A DNA stretch of 64,000 bases from assembly GCA_017395635.1 (NCBI GenBank), contig JAFQOE010000003.1, forward strand, positions 1-64,000. The letters are read 5' to 3'. The notes under the pieces are model-generated. The model had not been told where the DNA came from. It ran no database searches and saw only the letters and a list, made by a program, of their open reading frames with translations. Source of the stretch: Lachnospiraceae bacterium. Lineage in GTDB: Bacteria > Bacillota > Clostridia > Lachnospirales > Lachnospiraceae. A program made the translations under genes and the position numbers. Each line of letters opens with the position of its first letter. Position 1 is the stretch's first letter. Positions 7,543-17,648 of this stretch are shown here, piece after piece.

Positions 7543-9932
7543 TATTCTACTCCACGTTTGTAATGTCCTCTTGTTTTTTCACCCTGCAAATCTTTTTCTT
7601 GTAAAAATGCTTCAACAACCCGCTTTACTTCATCTCCACTCTCAATTGTAAAATGAATACGTTTAACCACAGATTTCTTATCTTTTCCACCCACAAGATC
7701 AAACAAGACTGTCGGAATTCCGTTATAAATCAAATTATAACAGTATTTGCAAACAGATAAAATAAAGAAATTCTTAAGATATCGATCTTTTAAAGAAAAA
7801 TGTGCTCCTTTTTTATCACAACCTCTAACCGTATTCTGCAGACATTGTGCACTTACCATCAACTGTTGATATCCGTATACAATCTGCTCACAATTGTTAT
7901 CTGTATATTGTAGCAACTTTATCTGCTGAGCATTTAACTCAACCGGCAAAGTAATTCTAACATTCGGTACTGTACTCCTGATAAATCCGGCAGCTATATC
8001 ATTCATAGCGTAAACCGAATAATCTGTAATCACCTGTCCCTTAAAGCCCAAAGAAGAAATCAACGCCAGCCCATCAATGTTGCGCACCACAATTCCTGTG
8101 TCCGGATGATTCTCCATCACATACCGAACTATGTTCTCAACATCCTGCAAATACCGTTTCCTGATAATTGGCGGAAGTACAATTGCACATTGATGCTTTT
8201 TACTTTGATGTAATATTGATTTCAAGGATTCTTCCGAAAAATGCTGTATATCCAAATAAATCCAGTCAAAACAATCATAATCCATCACGCTCTTATATTG
8301 TTCCTCACTTGAAACCATAACTGTGTTGATTCCGTGCCCATCAATTGACGAAACCGGAATGTTATCCTTATCAATTACATCATCCGTAAAATCCTCTTGT
8401 AAACTACAGTCTTCTCTTTCGGATTGTTTCAAAATAATCAATTCTAATTCTTCAATTGCATTTCGTCTTAAATCTTTGAGTGCCTTCAAAGAATAGAATG
8501 CATTTGCACTGACATCGATCGTTAATTCTTCAAATACATATCTGGTATTACCAAGCTTTCCTAGCTTATCTTCGACAACCTCTTTCGTCAACGGTTTTGC
8601 CGATGCCGACTCCACCTGTTCTCCTGTATATACACAAGAATACTTTTGCCCTTTCAAATCAACTTCTAACGAAATAGTTGCATTTTCTCCCTGTAACAGC
8701 CAAACATTACCTTTTAGCAATACTTTTGGCTCTTGTTCCACGTATTCCTCCAATTCTTTCATCAAAGGATACAAGGATATACGATTCACACTTATTCCTT
8801 TATTTATCTTTTGTGCTTTAGGTGCATTTAATACAATGGTTTTTCCCTTTTTACCCTCTACATTACTAGTTAAAGTAATTTCATCCTGTGCATTTAATAT
8901 AACTAAAATATCGCCCTTATAAATGTCCTTCTCCAACCGAATAGAAACCTGATTCTTCTGCACAGATACAACCTCACCGATTGTAACACCTACATTTCCC
9001 GGATACTCTGTCGACATCATTTGTTTTCCGTTTTTTTGATTATAGTATCCCTCTGTAAAGCTACCACGATTAAATACAGCAGCCAACTCTGTTTTATATT
9101 TTTGTACAAGTTGTTCTGAAAATTTACCACTATACCATGCATCCAATAATTTGCGATATGCACGAACACAAGCCGCTACATATTCCGGACGCTTCATTCT
9201 CCCCTCTATTTTGAAGGAATCTACGCCTGCCTTAACAAGTGCCGGTATCGACTCCAGACCACACAAATCCTTCGGACTTAACAAATAATCGCCCTTGTGC
9301 TTAACCGGCGTTCCATCTTCTTCCTGTAATGAATACGGCAGTCTGCAGGTTTGCGCACATCTGCCGCGATTACCACTGCGTCCGCCAATCATAGAACTCA
9401 TCAGACACTGCCCGGAATAACAATAACACAATGCTCCCTGAACAAATACCTCTACCTCCGGTGCAGATTCTCCTTTTTTCAAATCCGCAATCTCTTCAAT
9501 CGATAATTCTCTTGCAGGAACAATTCTGGTAACCCCATAATCTTTAATCAAATCATATGCATACTTTGTCGTAATTGTCATCTGTGTTGAGGCGTGGATT
9601 GGTAAATCTGGAAAATATTGATGTACATAACTCATAACACCAAAATCCTGCACAATTACCGCATCTAATCCGGCTTTATATAACGGTGCAAGATATTCAT
9701 AAAGCTCACAAATTTCCTCATTACGAAATAAGGTGTTAATGGTTAAATAAACCTTAACACCGTATAAATGACAATATTCAATTGCTTCAATCAATGCAGT
9801 ACCATCAAAGTTATTGGCATATGCTCGTGCTCCGAACTTATCTCCACCTAAATAGACTGCATCCGCTCCCGCATGAACTGCAGCTTTCATCGCTTCCATT
9901 GAACCCGCTGGTGCTAATATTTCTGGTCGCAT
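7542..9932 (-). CDS. U32 family peptidase / RlhA-like rRNA hydroxylation protein with DUF3656
   Basis: The 796-residue protein starts with the U32 TIM-barrel sequence (EILAPAGSMEAMKAAVHAGADAV). It has the cysteine-rich U32 signature around 9350-9430 (CYCYSGQC, SGNRGRCAQTCR), followed by a DUF3656-type region and a C-terminal extension. U32 proteins with this architecture include RlhA, needed for hydroxylation of 23S rRNA C2501, and the cysteines probably bind an iron-sulfur cluster. Protease activity is doubtful for this branch. The gene sits between zapA and ftsW/rodA in one transcription unit. Confidence 0.88.
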   Translation of the reverse strand: MRPEILAPAGSMEAMKAAVHAGADAVYLGGDKFGARAYANNFDGTALIEAIEYCHLYGVKVYLTINTLFRNEEICELYEYLAPLYKAGLDAVIVQDFGVMSYVHQYFPDLPIHASTQMTITTKYAYDLIKDYGVTRIVPARELSIEEIADLKKGESAPEVEVFVQGALCYCYSGQCLMSSMIGGRSGNRGRCAQTCRLPYSLQEEDGTPVKHKGDYLLSPKDLCGLESIPALVKAGVDSFKIEGRMKRPEYVAACVRAYRKLLDAWYSGKFSEQLVQKYKTELAAVFNRGSFTEGYYNQKNGKQMMSTEYPGNVGVTIGEVVSVQKNQVSIRLEKDIYKGDILVILNAQDEITLTSNVEGKKGKTIVLNAPKAQKINKGISVNRISLYPLMKELEEYVEQEPKVLLKGNVWLLQGENATISLEVDLKGQKYSCVYTGEQVESASAKPLTKEVVEDKLGKLGNTRYVFEELTIDVSANAFYSLKALKDLRRNAIEELELIILKQSEREDCSLQEDFTDDVIDKDNIPVSSIDGHGINTVMVSSEEQYKSVMDYDCFDWIYLDIQHFSEESLKSILHQSKKHQCAIVLPPIIRKRYLQDVENIVRYVMENHPDTGIVVRNIDGLALISSLGFKGQVITDYSVYAMNDIAAGFIRSTVPNVRITLPVELNAQQIKLLQYTDNNCEQIVYGYQQLMVSAQCLQNTVRGCDKKGAHFSLKDRYLKNFFILSVCKYCYNLIYNGIPTVLFDLVGGKDKKSVVKRIHFTIESGDEVKRVVEAFLQEKDLQGEKTRGHYKRGVE

Positions 9933-9954
9933 GATATTACCCTCTTATATATAA

Positions 9955-10356
9955 TTATTGTCTTGTTTTCTCTGCTTCTAATTGAATAATTTTTCTCTGT
10001 AAAGCATTCACCTGTTCCTTATATTCATCCACAAGGCGCATAGATGACTCATACTTAATCTGCGTCTCAATCACCTCATGACGCAAATCATATATCTGCT
10101 TTTCTTTTTCATCATCCTTCGCTGCTAATTGTCCTGTTTCATTTTTCACCTTGAAATAATCGTCTGCAATATTAATAGCAAGTAAAATATTCTGATACTC
10201 GGCATTCAATCTACGAAAACCGTCTGATGATTTGCACTCTGCAATCTTGGTGTTCATGTAATTCGCAACCTCTTGTAAATACTCTGTATCCTCGTATCCA
10301 CTCAAATTATAAATTCTTCCATTAATCACTACAGGAATATCATTCTTATCTGCCAT
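9955..10356 (-). CDS. zapA: Cell division protein ZapA
   Basis: The 133-residue protein begins with the ZapA pattern (VVINGRIYNLSGYEDTEYLQ) followed by a long coiled coil with NAEYQNILLAINIADDY. ZapA binds FtsZ and bundles its filaments at midcell. It lies 3 bases after ruvB and before the U32 gene, an order common in clostridia. Its C-terminal half is longer than the Bacillus protein and predicted to be helical. Confidence 0.9.
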   Translation of the reverse strand: MADKNDIPVVINGRIYNLSGYEDTEYLQEVANYMNTKIAECKSSDGFRRLNAEYQNILLAINIADDYFKVKNETGQLAAKDDEKEKQIYDLRHEVIETQIKYESSMRLVDEYKEQVNALQRKIIQLEAEKTRQ

Positions 10357-10358
10357 AA

Positions 10359-11369
10359 TTATTCTCCTTTATCTAACAAGTATTCTAATCCAAAGTGCTT
10401 ATAAGCTGTTTCAGTAGCCATTCTACCACGCGGAGTTCTAGATAACAAACCATTCTGGATTAAATATGGTTCATATACATCCTCAATCGTTCCGGCATCT
10501 TCTCCGATTGCTGCAGCCAAAGTATCCAGACCAACCGGTTTACCTGCAAATTTTTCAATCATAGTAAGAATAATATTGCGGTCTATCTGATCCAAACCAA
10601 AGGAATCCACTTCCAGACGGTCCAATGCTTTTCGCGCAACCTCTTCACTAATATGCCCTTCAAATGAGACTTCAGCAAAGTCTCTAACACGTTTCAACAA
10701 TCGATTTGCCAACCGCGGTGTTCCTCTTGAACGCTTTGCAATTTCCAAAGCACCTCTTTTGTCTATTGTGATATCCAAAACCTTGGATGAACGTTCTACA
10801 ATCTTGGCCAATTCTTCATTTGTGTAAAATTCTAATCGATTCACAACACCGAAACGGTCACGTAAAGGCGCTGTCAACATTCCCGCTCTTGTGGTTGCTC
10901 CAACCAACGTAAAATGTGGTAAATCAAGTCGAATACTTCTTGCCGCCTGCCCTTTACCAATCATGATATCAATCGCAAAATCCTCCATAGCAGGATACAA
11001 CACTTCTTCAACCTGACGATTCAAACGATGAATTTCATCGATAAACAATACATCATTCTCATTCAGGTTATTCAATATCGCAGCTAATTCTCCCGGTTTC
11101 TCAATTGCCGGTCCGGATGTTATCTTCAAATGACTTCCCATCTCGTTCGCAATAATGGATGCCATAGTAGTTTTACCTAATCCCGGCGGGCCATACAAAA
11201 GCACATGATCTAACGCTTCTCCACGATTTTTCGCTGCTTCTATAAATACTTTTAAATTATTTTTTGCCTTTTCCTGACCAATATAATCTTCCAGCATTGT
11301 AGGTCTAAGATTATTCTCAATCTTAACATCTTCCGGCATTATCTTGGTACTAATCATTCTGTCTATCAT
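10359..11369 (-). CDS. ruvB: Holliday junction branch migration helicase RuvB
   Basis: The 336-residue AAA+ ATPase has Walker [10 protein letters not shown], Walker B DEIH, sensor residues in GATTRAG and a C-terminal winged helix (RTPRGRMAT). RuvB hexamers pump DNA through Holliday junctions with RuvA. It follows ruvA by 14 bases in the same transcript. Length is normal for the family. Confidence 0.97.
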   Translation of the reverse strand: MIDRMISTKIMPEDVKIENNLRPTMLEDYIGQEKAKNNLKVFIEAAKNRGEALDHVLLYGPPGLGKTTMASIIANEMGSHLKITSGPAIEKPGELAAILNNLNENDVLFIDEIHRLNRQVEEVLYPAMEDFAIDIMIGKGQAARSIRLDLPHFTLVGATTRAGMLTAPLRDRFGVVNRLEFYTNEELAKIVERSSKVLDITIDKRGALEIAKRSRGTPRLANRLLKRVRDFAEVSFEGHISEEVARKALDRLEVDSFGLDQIDRNIILTMIEKFAGKPVGLDTLAAAIGEDAGTIEDVYEPYLIQNGLLSRTPRGRMATETAYKHFGLEYLLDKGE

Positions 11370-11383
11370 ATTACACCATTCCG

Positions 11384-11995
11384 TTAAAACATTTTCTTCA
11401 ATGCAGCTTTCAGTAATTCTTCGGATTCCATCCGATCAGCATCTGGAATCTGCTTAATTGCTTTAACAGCCTCGAATTCCGAATAACCAAGGCTTACTAA
11501 CGCCAAAACGGTATCCTCTACATTGTTGCTGTTATGCACTGCTCTAATTTCAGAAGTATCATTATAACCATCTTCCATTCCGAACATATCGTCAAAAGAC
11601 ATCTTATCCTTCAATTCCATAATCACACGATTAGCACCTTTTGCACCAATTCCATTTGCTTTAGTAATCGCCTTTACATCACCGGCCATAATCGCCAATG
11701 ACAAATCTCTCACAGTCAAAACAGACAATATGGATAATGCCGCCTTAGGTCCAATCCCATTCACTCCTAATAAAAGTTTAAAAGTATCTAACTCCTCCGT
11801 TGTAGGAAAACCAAACAATGTCATCTCATCTTCACGCACATGTAAGTAGGTAAACAACATAGTGTCCTGATGCATATTACCAATCCTATCCAAAACCATT
11901 CCTGAAGTAAGAATCCGATATCCAATTCCATTATTTTCAAGTAATATACCATCTTGCATAATTCCTTCAATGGTTCCCTTTATATATCCAATCAT
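11384..11995 (-). CDS. ruvA: Holliday junction branch migration protein RuvA
   Basis: The 203-residue protein has an N-terminal OB fold ([12 protein letters not shown]), two helix-hairpin-helix motifs ([13 protein letters not shown] and [13 protein letters not shown]) and a C-terminal domain III that binds RuvB ([12 protein letters not shown]). RuvA tetramers bind four-way junctions. It is the first gene of the ruvA-ruvB-zapA run. No ruvC is present here, as usual in Firmicutes. No LexA-type operator is seen upstream. Confidence 0.97.
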   Translation of the reverse strand: MIGYIKGTIEGIMQDGILLENNGIGYRILTSGMVLDRIGNMHQDTMLFTYLHVREDEMTLFGFPTTEELDTFKLLLGVNGIGPKAALSILSVLTVRDLSLAIMAGDVKAITKANGIGAKGANRVIMELKDKMSFDDMFGMEDGYNDTSEIRAVHNSNNVEDTVLALVSLGYSEFEAVKAIKQIPDADRMESEELLKAALKKMF

Positions 11996-12078
11996 AATAA
12001 CCTCTTTCGCATTGATTCAACAAAAACCACAACATCATGTGTTGTGATGCATCAATATTGCAATATCAGCCTCAATAA

Positions 12079-12100
12079 GCAAGAACATTATAGCACATTC
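12079..12100 (-). promoter_or_regulatory. Extended -10 promoter before ruvA
   Basis: On the minus strand TGCTATAAT gives an extended -10 element (TGn plus TATAAT) about 90 bases ahead of ruvA. No good -35 is present. A small palindrome (CACAACA/TGTTGTG, about 12032-12050) lies in the leader. Confidence 0.5.
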
Positions 12101-12153
12101 TTTCTTATTATGCTATTATAGAAAGAAAAAACTTACATTCAAAGGAATAAATT

Positions 12154-13242
12154 ATGAAAACAATTGACTATACAATTGATTGTACAAATGAATATACAAC
12201 ATCTGACTACTTATCACAACATTATACCAAAGAGCAGCTGCTATTTTTTGATATTGAAACAACAGGCTTTGTTGCTCAAAATACTACTTTATACCTAATC
12301 GGTGTTTTATGGTTTACTGATAACCAGATTCATATACGCCAATGGTTTAATGACGATGGAAAGAGCGAAAAAGAACTCATTATTTCGTTCACTTCTTTTA
12401 TTTCGAAATTTTGTTATTTGATTCATTTTAACGGTCTCGGATTTGATTTGCCGTATCTGAAACAAAAAGCAAATCAACTAGAAATCCCTTTTGATTGCGA
12501 AACTTCAATAAAACAAATCGATATATACAAGGAGATTCGTCCCTTCAAAAACATTTTTGCACTAGACAATCTAAAACAGGTATCCATTGAACGTTTTTTA
12601 GATATTACGCGACAAGATATATATAGCGGCAAAGAACTTATCAATATATATCAGCGTTACATTGCCACACCTAATCCAACATCCGAGGAAATCTTACTAT
12701 TACATAATCATGATGATTTACTCGGCATGACAAAAGTCAGCCAAATTTTGCACTACAAGCATTTCATAGAAATCCCGCCTATTGAAACTCTTGATTTCAA
12801 AACGAAAGACAATCAGCTTGTTGCAAAATTCACACTTAATAATTCAATTACACTACCTAAACGAATTACTATTTCAAAAAACGGAATCTATTTGAATGCA
12901 ATTAACAATACCGGGACATTGCAAATCCCAATTTTGAAAACTACTTTGAAGCATTTCTTTTCCGATTACAAAAACTACTATTATCTCCCTTTAGAGGATA
13001 TGGCTATTCATAAAAGTGTTGCTGCCTATGTAGAAAACCCTAACAAAACAAAAGCAACAAAAAAAACTTGTTACATTAAGAAAAACGACTTTTTTATTTG
13101 TTGTTTCAATCAGTCATCCAGCGAAGTATTTCTACAAGAAATGAATGATAAACAGCAATACTGTACACTAAACTCTATATTAAATGCTGATTTTGAATCA
13201 CAAATTTCATACATAAAAAACACTCTTCAAATTTTTCTCTAA
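12154..13242 (+). CDS. YprB-like RNase H-fold exonuclease
   Basis: The 362-residue protein has a DEDD-type exonuclease core: FFDIETTG near residue 35, HFNGLGFDLPYL near 92 and HNHDDLLGM near 190 supply the acidic residues. This matches the YprB family of ribonuclease H-like proteins found in Firmicutes. The substrate is not established. The C-terminal 150 residues are poorly conserved. The gene is divergent from ruvA and shares a bidirectional terminator with cheR. Confidence 0.82.
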   Translation: MKTIDYTIDCTNEYTTSDYLSQHYTKEQLLFFDIETTGFVAQNTTLYLIGVLWFTDNQIHIRQWFNDDGKSEKELIISFTSFISKFCYLIHFNGLGFDLPYLKQKANQLEIPFDCETSIKQIDIYKEIRPFKNIFALDNLKQVSIERFLDITRQDIYSGKELINIYQRYIATPNPTSEEILLLHNHDDLLGMTKVSQILHYKHFIEIPPIETLDFKTKDNQLVAKFTLNNSITLPKRITISKNGIYLNAINNTGTLQIPILKTTLKHFFSDYKNYYYLPLEDMAIHKSVAAYVENPNKTKATKKTCYIKKNDFFICCFNQSSSEVFLQEMNDKQQYCTLNSILNADFESQISYIKNTLQIFL

Positions 13243-13260
13243 TTTGAAGAGTGTTTTTTA
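13214..13260. terminator. Bidirectional terminator between yprB-like gene and cheR
   Basis: An approximately 17-base inverted repeat (AACACTCTTCAAATT/AATTTGAAGAGTGTT) has A-rich and T-rich flanks on both sides, so it can stop both convergent transcripts. The yprB stop codon lies inside it. Confidence 0.9.
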
Positions 13261-14037
13261 TCATATTTTCTTATAGAAGAAGGAATTGGTTGATTCGAAT
13301 CCTATTTCCTTTGCGCGAATAATCTGTTCCGTACTACCAATAAATAACATACCATTCTGCTCTAGCGTTTTATGGAATCTGCTATATACACCATCTTTTG
13401 CTTCATCCGTAAAATAAATTACCACATTGCGACATACTATCATATGCATGCTTGTTGGATATTTATCTTCTAACAAATTATGTTTTTTGAATTCTACACA
13501 TTTCTTAATATCATCATTAATCTGATAGCCATTTCCACTCTTGGTAAAGTATTTGTTAAGCATATCTTTTGGCAAACGTTCTAAACTTCTTGCCTGATAA
13601 TACCCCGCCTGTGCAAAAGCCAACACATCTTCATCTATATCCGTTGCTAACACATGAATCTGATTCAACGGAAAATGTTTGGATAATAACATTGCAATTG
13701 TATAAGGTTCATCACCTGTTGAACAAGCTGCACTCCATATGTTAATCTTGTTTCCAAATTGTTTTTTCAAATATGGAATCATCTGACTTTCAAACACTTC
13801 CCATTGTTTTGGATTACGATAAAACTCTGAAACATTAATTGTTAAATAACTAACAAACGAGCGTAAAAGAGCATCATCTTTTTTCATTGCTTGAAAATAA
13901 GCATCAAATTGTGTATATCCTTTTCGATTCATCAACGATTCGATACGACGTTTCATCTGACGCTCTTTATACAATGACAAATTAATGTTCGTCAATTTGT
14001 ATATGTCTCCCTTGAAACTCTCATAATCATAAGCCAT
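13261..14037 (-). CDS. cheR: CheR-type protein glutamate methyltransferase
   Basis: The 258-residue protein has the CheR N-terminal helical domain (residues 1-75, with KERQMKRRIESLM) and a SAM-dependent methyltransferase domain with IWSAACSTGDEPYTIAM, ATDIDEDVL and CRNVVIYF. CheR methylates glutamates of chemoreceptors. No receptor, CheB, CheA or flagellar gene is nearby, so it may serve a remote chemotaxis cluster or another system. ATG 14037 is preferred because GGGGTGA lies about 6 bases ahead; an in-frame GTG at 14046 falls inside that site. Confidence 0.92.
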   Translation of the reverse strand: MAYDYESFKGDIYKLTNINLSLYKERQMKRRIESLMNRKGYTQFDAYFQAMKKDDALLRSFVSYLTINVSEFYRNPKQWEVFESQMIPYLKKQFGNKINIWSAACSTGDEPYTIAMLLSKHFPLNQIHVLATDIDEDVLAFAQAGYYQARSLERLPKDMLNKYFTKSGNGYQINDDIKKCVEFKKHNLLEDKYPTSMHMIVCRNVVIYFTDEAKDGVYSRFHKTLEQNGMLFIGSTEQIIRAKEIGFESTNSFFYKKI

Positions 14038-14116
14038 ATCTGTCACCCCAATCTCTCTCAGTACTTTATTATAAATTATTAACTCCGTGTTTCACACTTA
14101 TATAAATACCTATATC

Positions 14117-14151
14117 ACAAAACCTCGCTTTAGTAATCCTAAAGCGAGGTT
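14117..14151 (-). terminator. Terminator after ispH-S1
   Basis: A 13-base perfect stem (AACCTCGCTTTAG/CTAAAGCGAGGTT, 5-base loop) lies 11 bases after the stop, followed by TTTTG on the minus strand. Confidence 0.85.
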
Positions 14152-14161
14152 AAAATCCATA

Positions 14162-16102
14162 TTATTCCTCTGTAGTTTCCTCTGCAACATCAGCAGCTTC
14201 TTCTACAACTTCATCTTCTGGAAGTAAAGCTTTCATGCTGAGACTGATTTTCTTGTCCTCTAACTTGAAATCAACAACCTTTGCTTCAATTTCCTGTCCA
14301 ACAGATAATACACTTGATGGTTTCTCAATATGCTCTTTTGCAATCTGAGATACATGCAATAATGCATCTACTCCCGGCTCTAATTCAACAAAAGCACCAA
14401 AGTCAGTCATTCTAGCAACCTTACCAGTTACAATATTATCAATTGCATACTTCTCAGCTGCATTCAACCATGGATTGCTATCCTCAAACTTAAGACTCAA
14501 AGCAATCTTCTCGCCTTGAATGTCTTTGATAATTGCCTTAACAGCATCTCCAACATTGAATAACTTCTTAGGATTATCAACTCTTCCCCATGACATTTCT
14601 GAAATGTGAAGTAAACCATCTGCTCCACCCAAATCAATAAATGCACCAAAGTCAGTCACATTCTTAACAGTACCTTCTACTGTGTCACCAACATTAATCT
14701 TAGCAAATAAAGCTTCTTTAGCAGCTTTCTTTTCTTTCTCAATTAACATCTTGCGGTTACCGATAATTCTTCTCTTACGAGGATTAAACTCAGTAATCTT
14801 GAATTCAACTTCCTGTCCTTTGTACTTTGTTAAATCCTTTTCGAACACATCAGATACAAGGCTTGCAGGAATAAATACTCTTGCTTCCTCAACAGTAACA
14901 CTTAAACCACCGTCTAATACCTGTGTTACTACACCCTTCAAAACTTCCTCATTATTAAATGCTTCCTCAAGCTTCTCGTTAGCCTTCTCAGCTGCCACAC
15001 GCTTAACAGATAATGATACCTGTCCATCGCCATCATTTGTCTTGATAACTTTAGCTTCGATTGTTTCTCCAACCTGTACCTTATCTTTCAAAGAAACATT
15101 CATATCATTAGAGTACTCACTCTTTGTGATAACTCCGTCAGCCTTATAATTGATGTTCAGAATAATCTCATCATCCTTCACATCAATGACTGTTCCTTTC
15201 ACCACTTTACCTACGCTAATTCTGCTCTCTTCCGCTAAACTAGCTTCAAACATTGTTCCAAAATCTTCTGCCATGCTACCATGAACCTCCTTAATAATAT
15301 GATTAGGGGTAGATGCCCCTGCAGTAATACCTACCCTACCAACGGATTCAAAAGTAGCTAAATCCAAATCAACGAGTGTCTGTATATAGTAAGTATTTGC
15401 ACATTCTTTTTTGCTAATATCATATAGCTTTTGTGTATTAGAACTGTTTCTCCCACCAATAACAATCATCGCATCTACCTGCTGTGCAATAGAAGCTGTT
15501 TCCTTCTGTCTTTCTTCTGTTGCATTGCATATGGTGTTATAAACGGTTATATTATAACCTTTTTTCTGAATAATTTCAACTATTGAATTGAATTTCTTAT
15601 GATTAAATGTAGTTTGTGACACCAAACTGATTGGTTGTTCTTTAGAAATATTCAATTCCATCGCTTCTTCAATTGATTCTAGCACAACCGGAATGTTATT
15701 ACACCAACCAACAATTCCCATTACTTCAGGGTGATTTGGATTACCTATAACAATAATCTGACGCCCTTCGGAACTATCTTTATCTACAATATTGTGAATT
15801 TTTTTAACAAATGGGCAAGTTGCATCAATCAGCTCTAATGAATTTTCTTTAATTGCATCATAAATTCTTTTTTCTACACCATGAGATCGAATCACAATCG
15901 CTCCAGAATCCAATGCCTTTACTTCATCTTCACTATTAACAACAGATACACCTTTACTCTCTAAATCCTTAACAACTTCTTCGTTATGAATAATCGGTCC
16001 GTATGTATATACGGTCCCTTTTCCAACCTGTTCATACACAGTGTCCACAGCACGCTTTACACCAAAGCAAAACCCTGCTGTTTTTGCTAATAATACTTCC
16101 AT
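14162..16102 (-). CDS. ispH: IspH-S1 fusion: HMBPP reductase with four S1 RNA-binding domains
   Basis: Residues 1 to about 280 form IspH (LytB), the 4Fe-4S enzyme that makes IPP and DMAPP in the last MEP-pathway step. Its three cluster cysteines lie in GFCFGV, DATCPF and TICNAT. Residues 300 to about 630 hold four S1 OB-fold repeats like those of ribosomal protein S1 (for example GTVKNVTDFGAFIDLGGADGLLH), then an acidic tail. This bifunctional architecture is known in clostridia. There it supplies the S1-like protein, though its role in translation is not certain. It follows cmk. Confidence 0.95.
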   Translation of the reverse strand: MEVLLAKTAGFCFGVKRAVDTVYEQVGKGTVYTYGPIIHNEEVVKDLESKGVSVVNSEDEVKALDSGAIVIRSHGVEKRIYDAIKENSLELIDATCPFVKKIHNIVDKDSSEGRQIIVIGNPNHPEVMGIVGWCNNIPVVLESIEEAMELNISKEQPISLVSQTTFNHKKFNSIVEIIQKKGYNITVYNTICNATEERQKETASIAQQVDAMIVIGGRNSSNTQKLYDISKKECANTYYIQTLVDLDLATFESVGRVGITAGASTPNHIIKEVHGSMAEDFGTMFEASLAEESRISVGKVVKGTVIDVKDDEIILNINYKADGVITKSEYSNDMNVSLKDKVQVGETIEAKVIKTNDGDGQVSLSVKRVAAEKANEKLEEAFNNEEVLKGVVTQVLDGGLSVTVEEARVFIPASLVSDVFEKDLTKYKGQEVEFKITEFNPRKRRIIGNRKMLIEKEKKAAKEALFAKINVGDTVEGTVKNVTDFGAFIDLGGADGLLHISEMSWGRVDNPKKLFNVGDAVKAIIKDIQGEKIALSLKFEDSNPWLNAAEKYAIDNIVTGKVARMTDFGAFVELEPGVDALLHVSQIAKEHIEKPSSVLSVGQEIEAKVVDFKLEDKKISLSMKALLPEDEVVEEAADVAEETTEE

Positions 16103-16195
16103 AATAACCTCTCTATCTACGATTAATATTATAACTATACAGTACTTTCATAGTTACGATTCGCAAATTCATGAAAATCAGCTACAATGATAGAA

Positions 16196-16861
16196 TCATT
16201 TGATTTGCTCCTCTGCAAGAGACATAATTGCAACTACAACTTCTTCTATATTCATATCAGAACTGTCTACCAACACAGCATTTTCTGCTTGTTTCAGTGG
16301 CGCAATATCACGATTCATATCTCTCTCATCTCGTTCAATAATATCTGCCTCAATTTTATCAAAATCTGCACTTTCACCTTTTGCAATTAATTCTTTGTAT
16401 CTGCGATTTGCTCTTTCTTTCGATGAAGCTGTAAGATAAATCTTAACCTCTGCATTCGGTAATACATTTGTTCCAATATCTCTTCCATCCATTACAACAT
16501 CATATTCTTTTGCCATATCTCTTTGCAAATCTAATAATGCTGCACGAACCGGTGCCTTAGCAGATGACTTAGAAGCCATATTACCAGTTTCCTCTGTTCT
16601 TAAGAATGGGGTCACATTTTCTCCATTAAGATATACTTGCTGTGCATCATTTTCATATTGAATGGATACTGAGATACTCTCACATGCCTTAACAAGTTCT
16701 TCTTCGTTCTCAATATCAATATTATTCGTAACCAGAAAATGTGCAATTGCGCGATACATCGCACCTGTGTCTACGTAAATATATCCCATCCTTTTTGCTA
16801 CTAATTTTGCTATTGTGCTCTTTCCTGCTCCTGCCGGTCCATCAATTGCTATACTTGCCAT
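16196..16861 (-). CDS. cmk: Cytidylate kinase
   Basis: The 221-residue P-loop kinase begins IAIDGPAGAGKSTIAKLVAK. It has DTGAMYRA for nucleotide binding, MDGRDIGT and the lid arginines in RYKEL. Cmk phosphorylates CMP and dCMP. It lies directly upstream of ispH-S1, the usual clostridial order, and two bases after the DUF3592-like gene, so these are co-transcribed. Confidence 0.97.
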   Translation of the reverse strand: MASIAIDGPAGAGKSTIAKLVAKRMGYIYVDTGAMYRAIAHFLVTNNIDIENEEELVKACESISVSIQYENDAQQVYLNGENVTPFLRTEETGNMASKSSAKAPVRAALLDLQRDMAKEYDVVMDGRDIGTNVLPNAEVKIYLTASSKERANRRYKELIAKGESADFDKIEADIIERDERDMNRDIAPLKQAENAVLVDSSDMNIEEVVVAIMSLAEEQIK

Positions 16862-16862
16862 A

Positions 16863-17648
16863 TCAATTCTCCTTCTTCATCATATCTTTATATTCTTGTT
16901 CTGTATACAACTCAAACTTTGTATCCGTAGATTTCTTTCCCGGAAAGGCTATGGTCTCCACCTTATCTACAACCTGTTTCTCTCCTCGCTCCGGCATCGC
17001 TACACTTGGATGTACCGTACTTACAAATGCGAAATCATCCGTTGCAACAACACCATAATCCTTCAGTATCTTTTCCTGGTCAAATGTATTATTGTCATCA
17101 TATTTATTCGAATCTCCAAATGACGAAAAATCATCCTGGACTACTGTTCCGGCAAGCTCACTTGGCGTCTTGTATATAAAAATTCTATATATTGCAACAC
17201 CACCAACTAATATAGTTAATATTACAAGAATATCACTTATCGTTTTAACCATCTGAAATCCTTCAACCGCATCCTCATAAGTCGCATAGAAAGAATTTTG
17301 CTGCGGATTACTAGGATTATAATACAAGGTTATTGTACTATCTAAAGACGATTTATCATAGACCGTTTTGTAATAAACAACATCATTAACAATATAAGAA
17401 TATTTAATATTATATTTTGTTGTATAACGTACTCTACGACCTGTTCTTCTTGTACCTCTGTATTCCGCATCGCGATATTTCTCGTATGTATGCATCGTAC
17501 CTACAACCCTTTCAAATCGTTCATTTGATGCATGTACTCTTCTTTCTTCCTCTATACGAGCTGCATAATTCGATTTCATAACAAAGGCAAATACCAAACA
17601 TAATCCAAAAGCGACCAAACACTCTGTTCTATTAAGCTTACTAAACAT
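16863..17648 (-). CDS. DUF3592-like membrane protein, paralogue 2
   Basis: The 261-residue protein has two membrane helices (about 9-26 and 135-160). Between them lies an extracytoplasmic beta-rich domain containing TTKYNIKYSYIVND and YYNPSNPQQ, the Tyr-Asn-Pro pattern of DUF3592-like proteins. A cytoplasmic tail ends KFELYTEQEYKDMMKKEN. That last segment is nearly identical to the end of the gene just upstream. ATG 17648 is chosen because AGGAG lies 7 bases ahead; the ATG at 17654 touches the ribosome site. The upstream stop overlaps this start by a few bases. Function is unknown. Confidence 0.75.
   Translation of the reverse strand: MFSKLNRTECLVAFGLCLVFAFVMKSNYAARIEEERRVHASNERFERVVGTMHTYEKYRDAEYRGTRRTGRRVRYTTKYNIKYSYIVNDVVYYKTVYDKSSLDSTITLYYNPSNPQQNSFYATYEDAVEGFQMVKTISDILVILTILVGGVAIYRIFIYKTPSELAGTVVQDDFSSFGDSNKYDDNNTFDQEKILKDYGVVATDDFAFVSTVHPSVAMPERGEKQVVDKVETIAFPGKKSTDTKFELYTEQEYKDMMKKEN

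Noticed and set aside
14682-15149. Plus-strand 155-codon ORF
   Set aside because: It is antisense to the S1 repeats of the IspH fusion and has no independent features.
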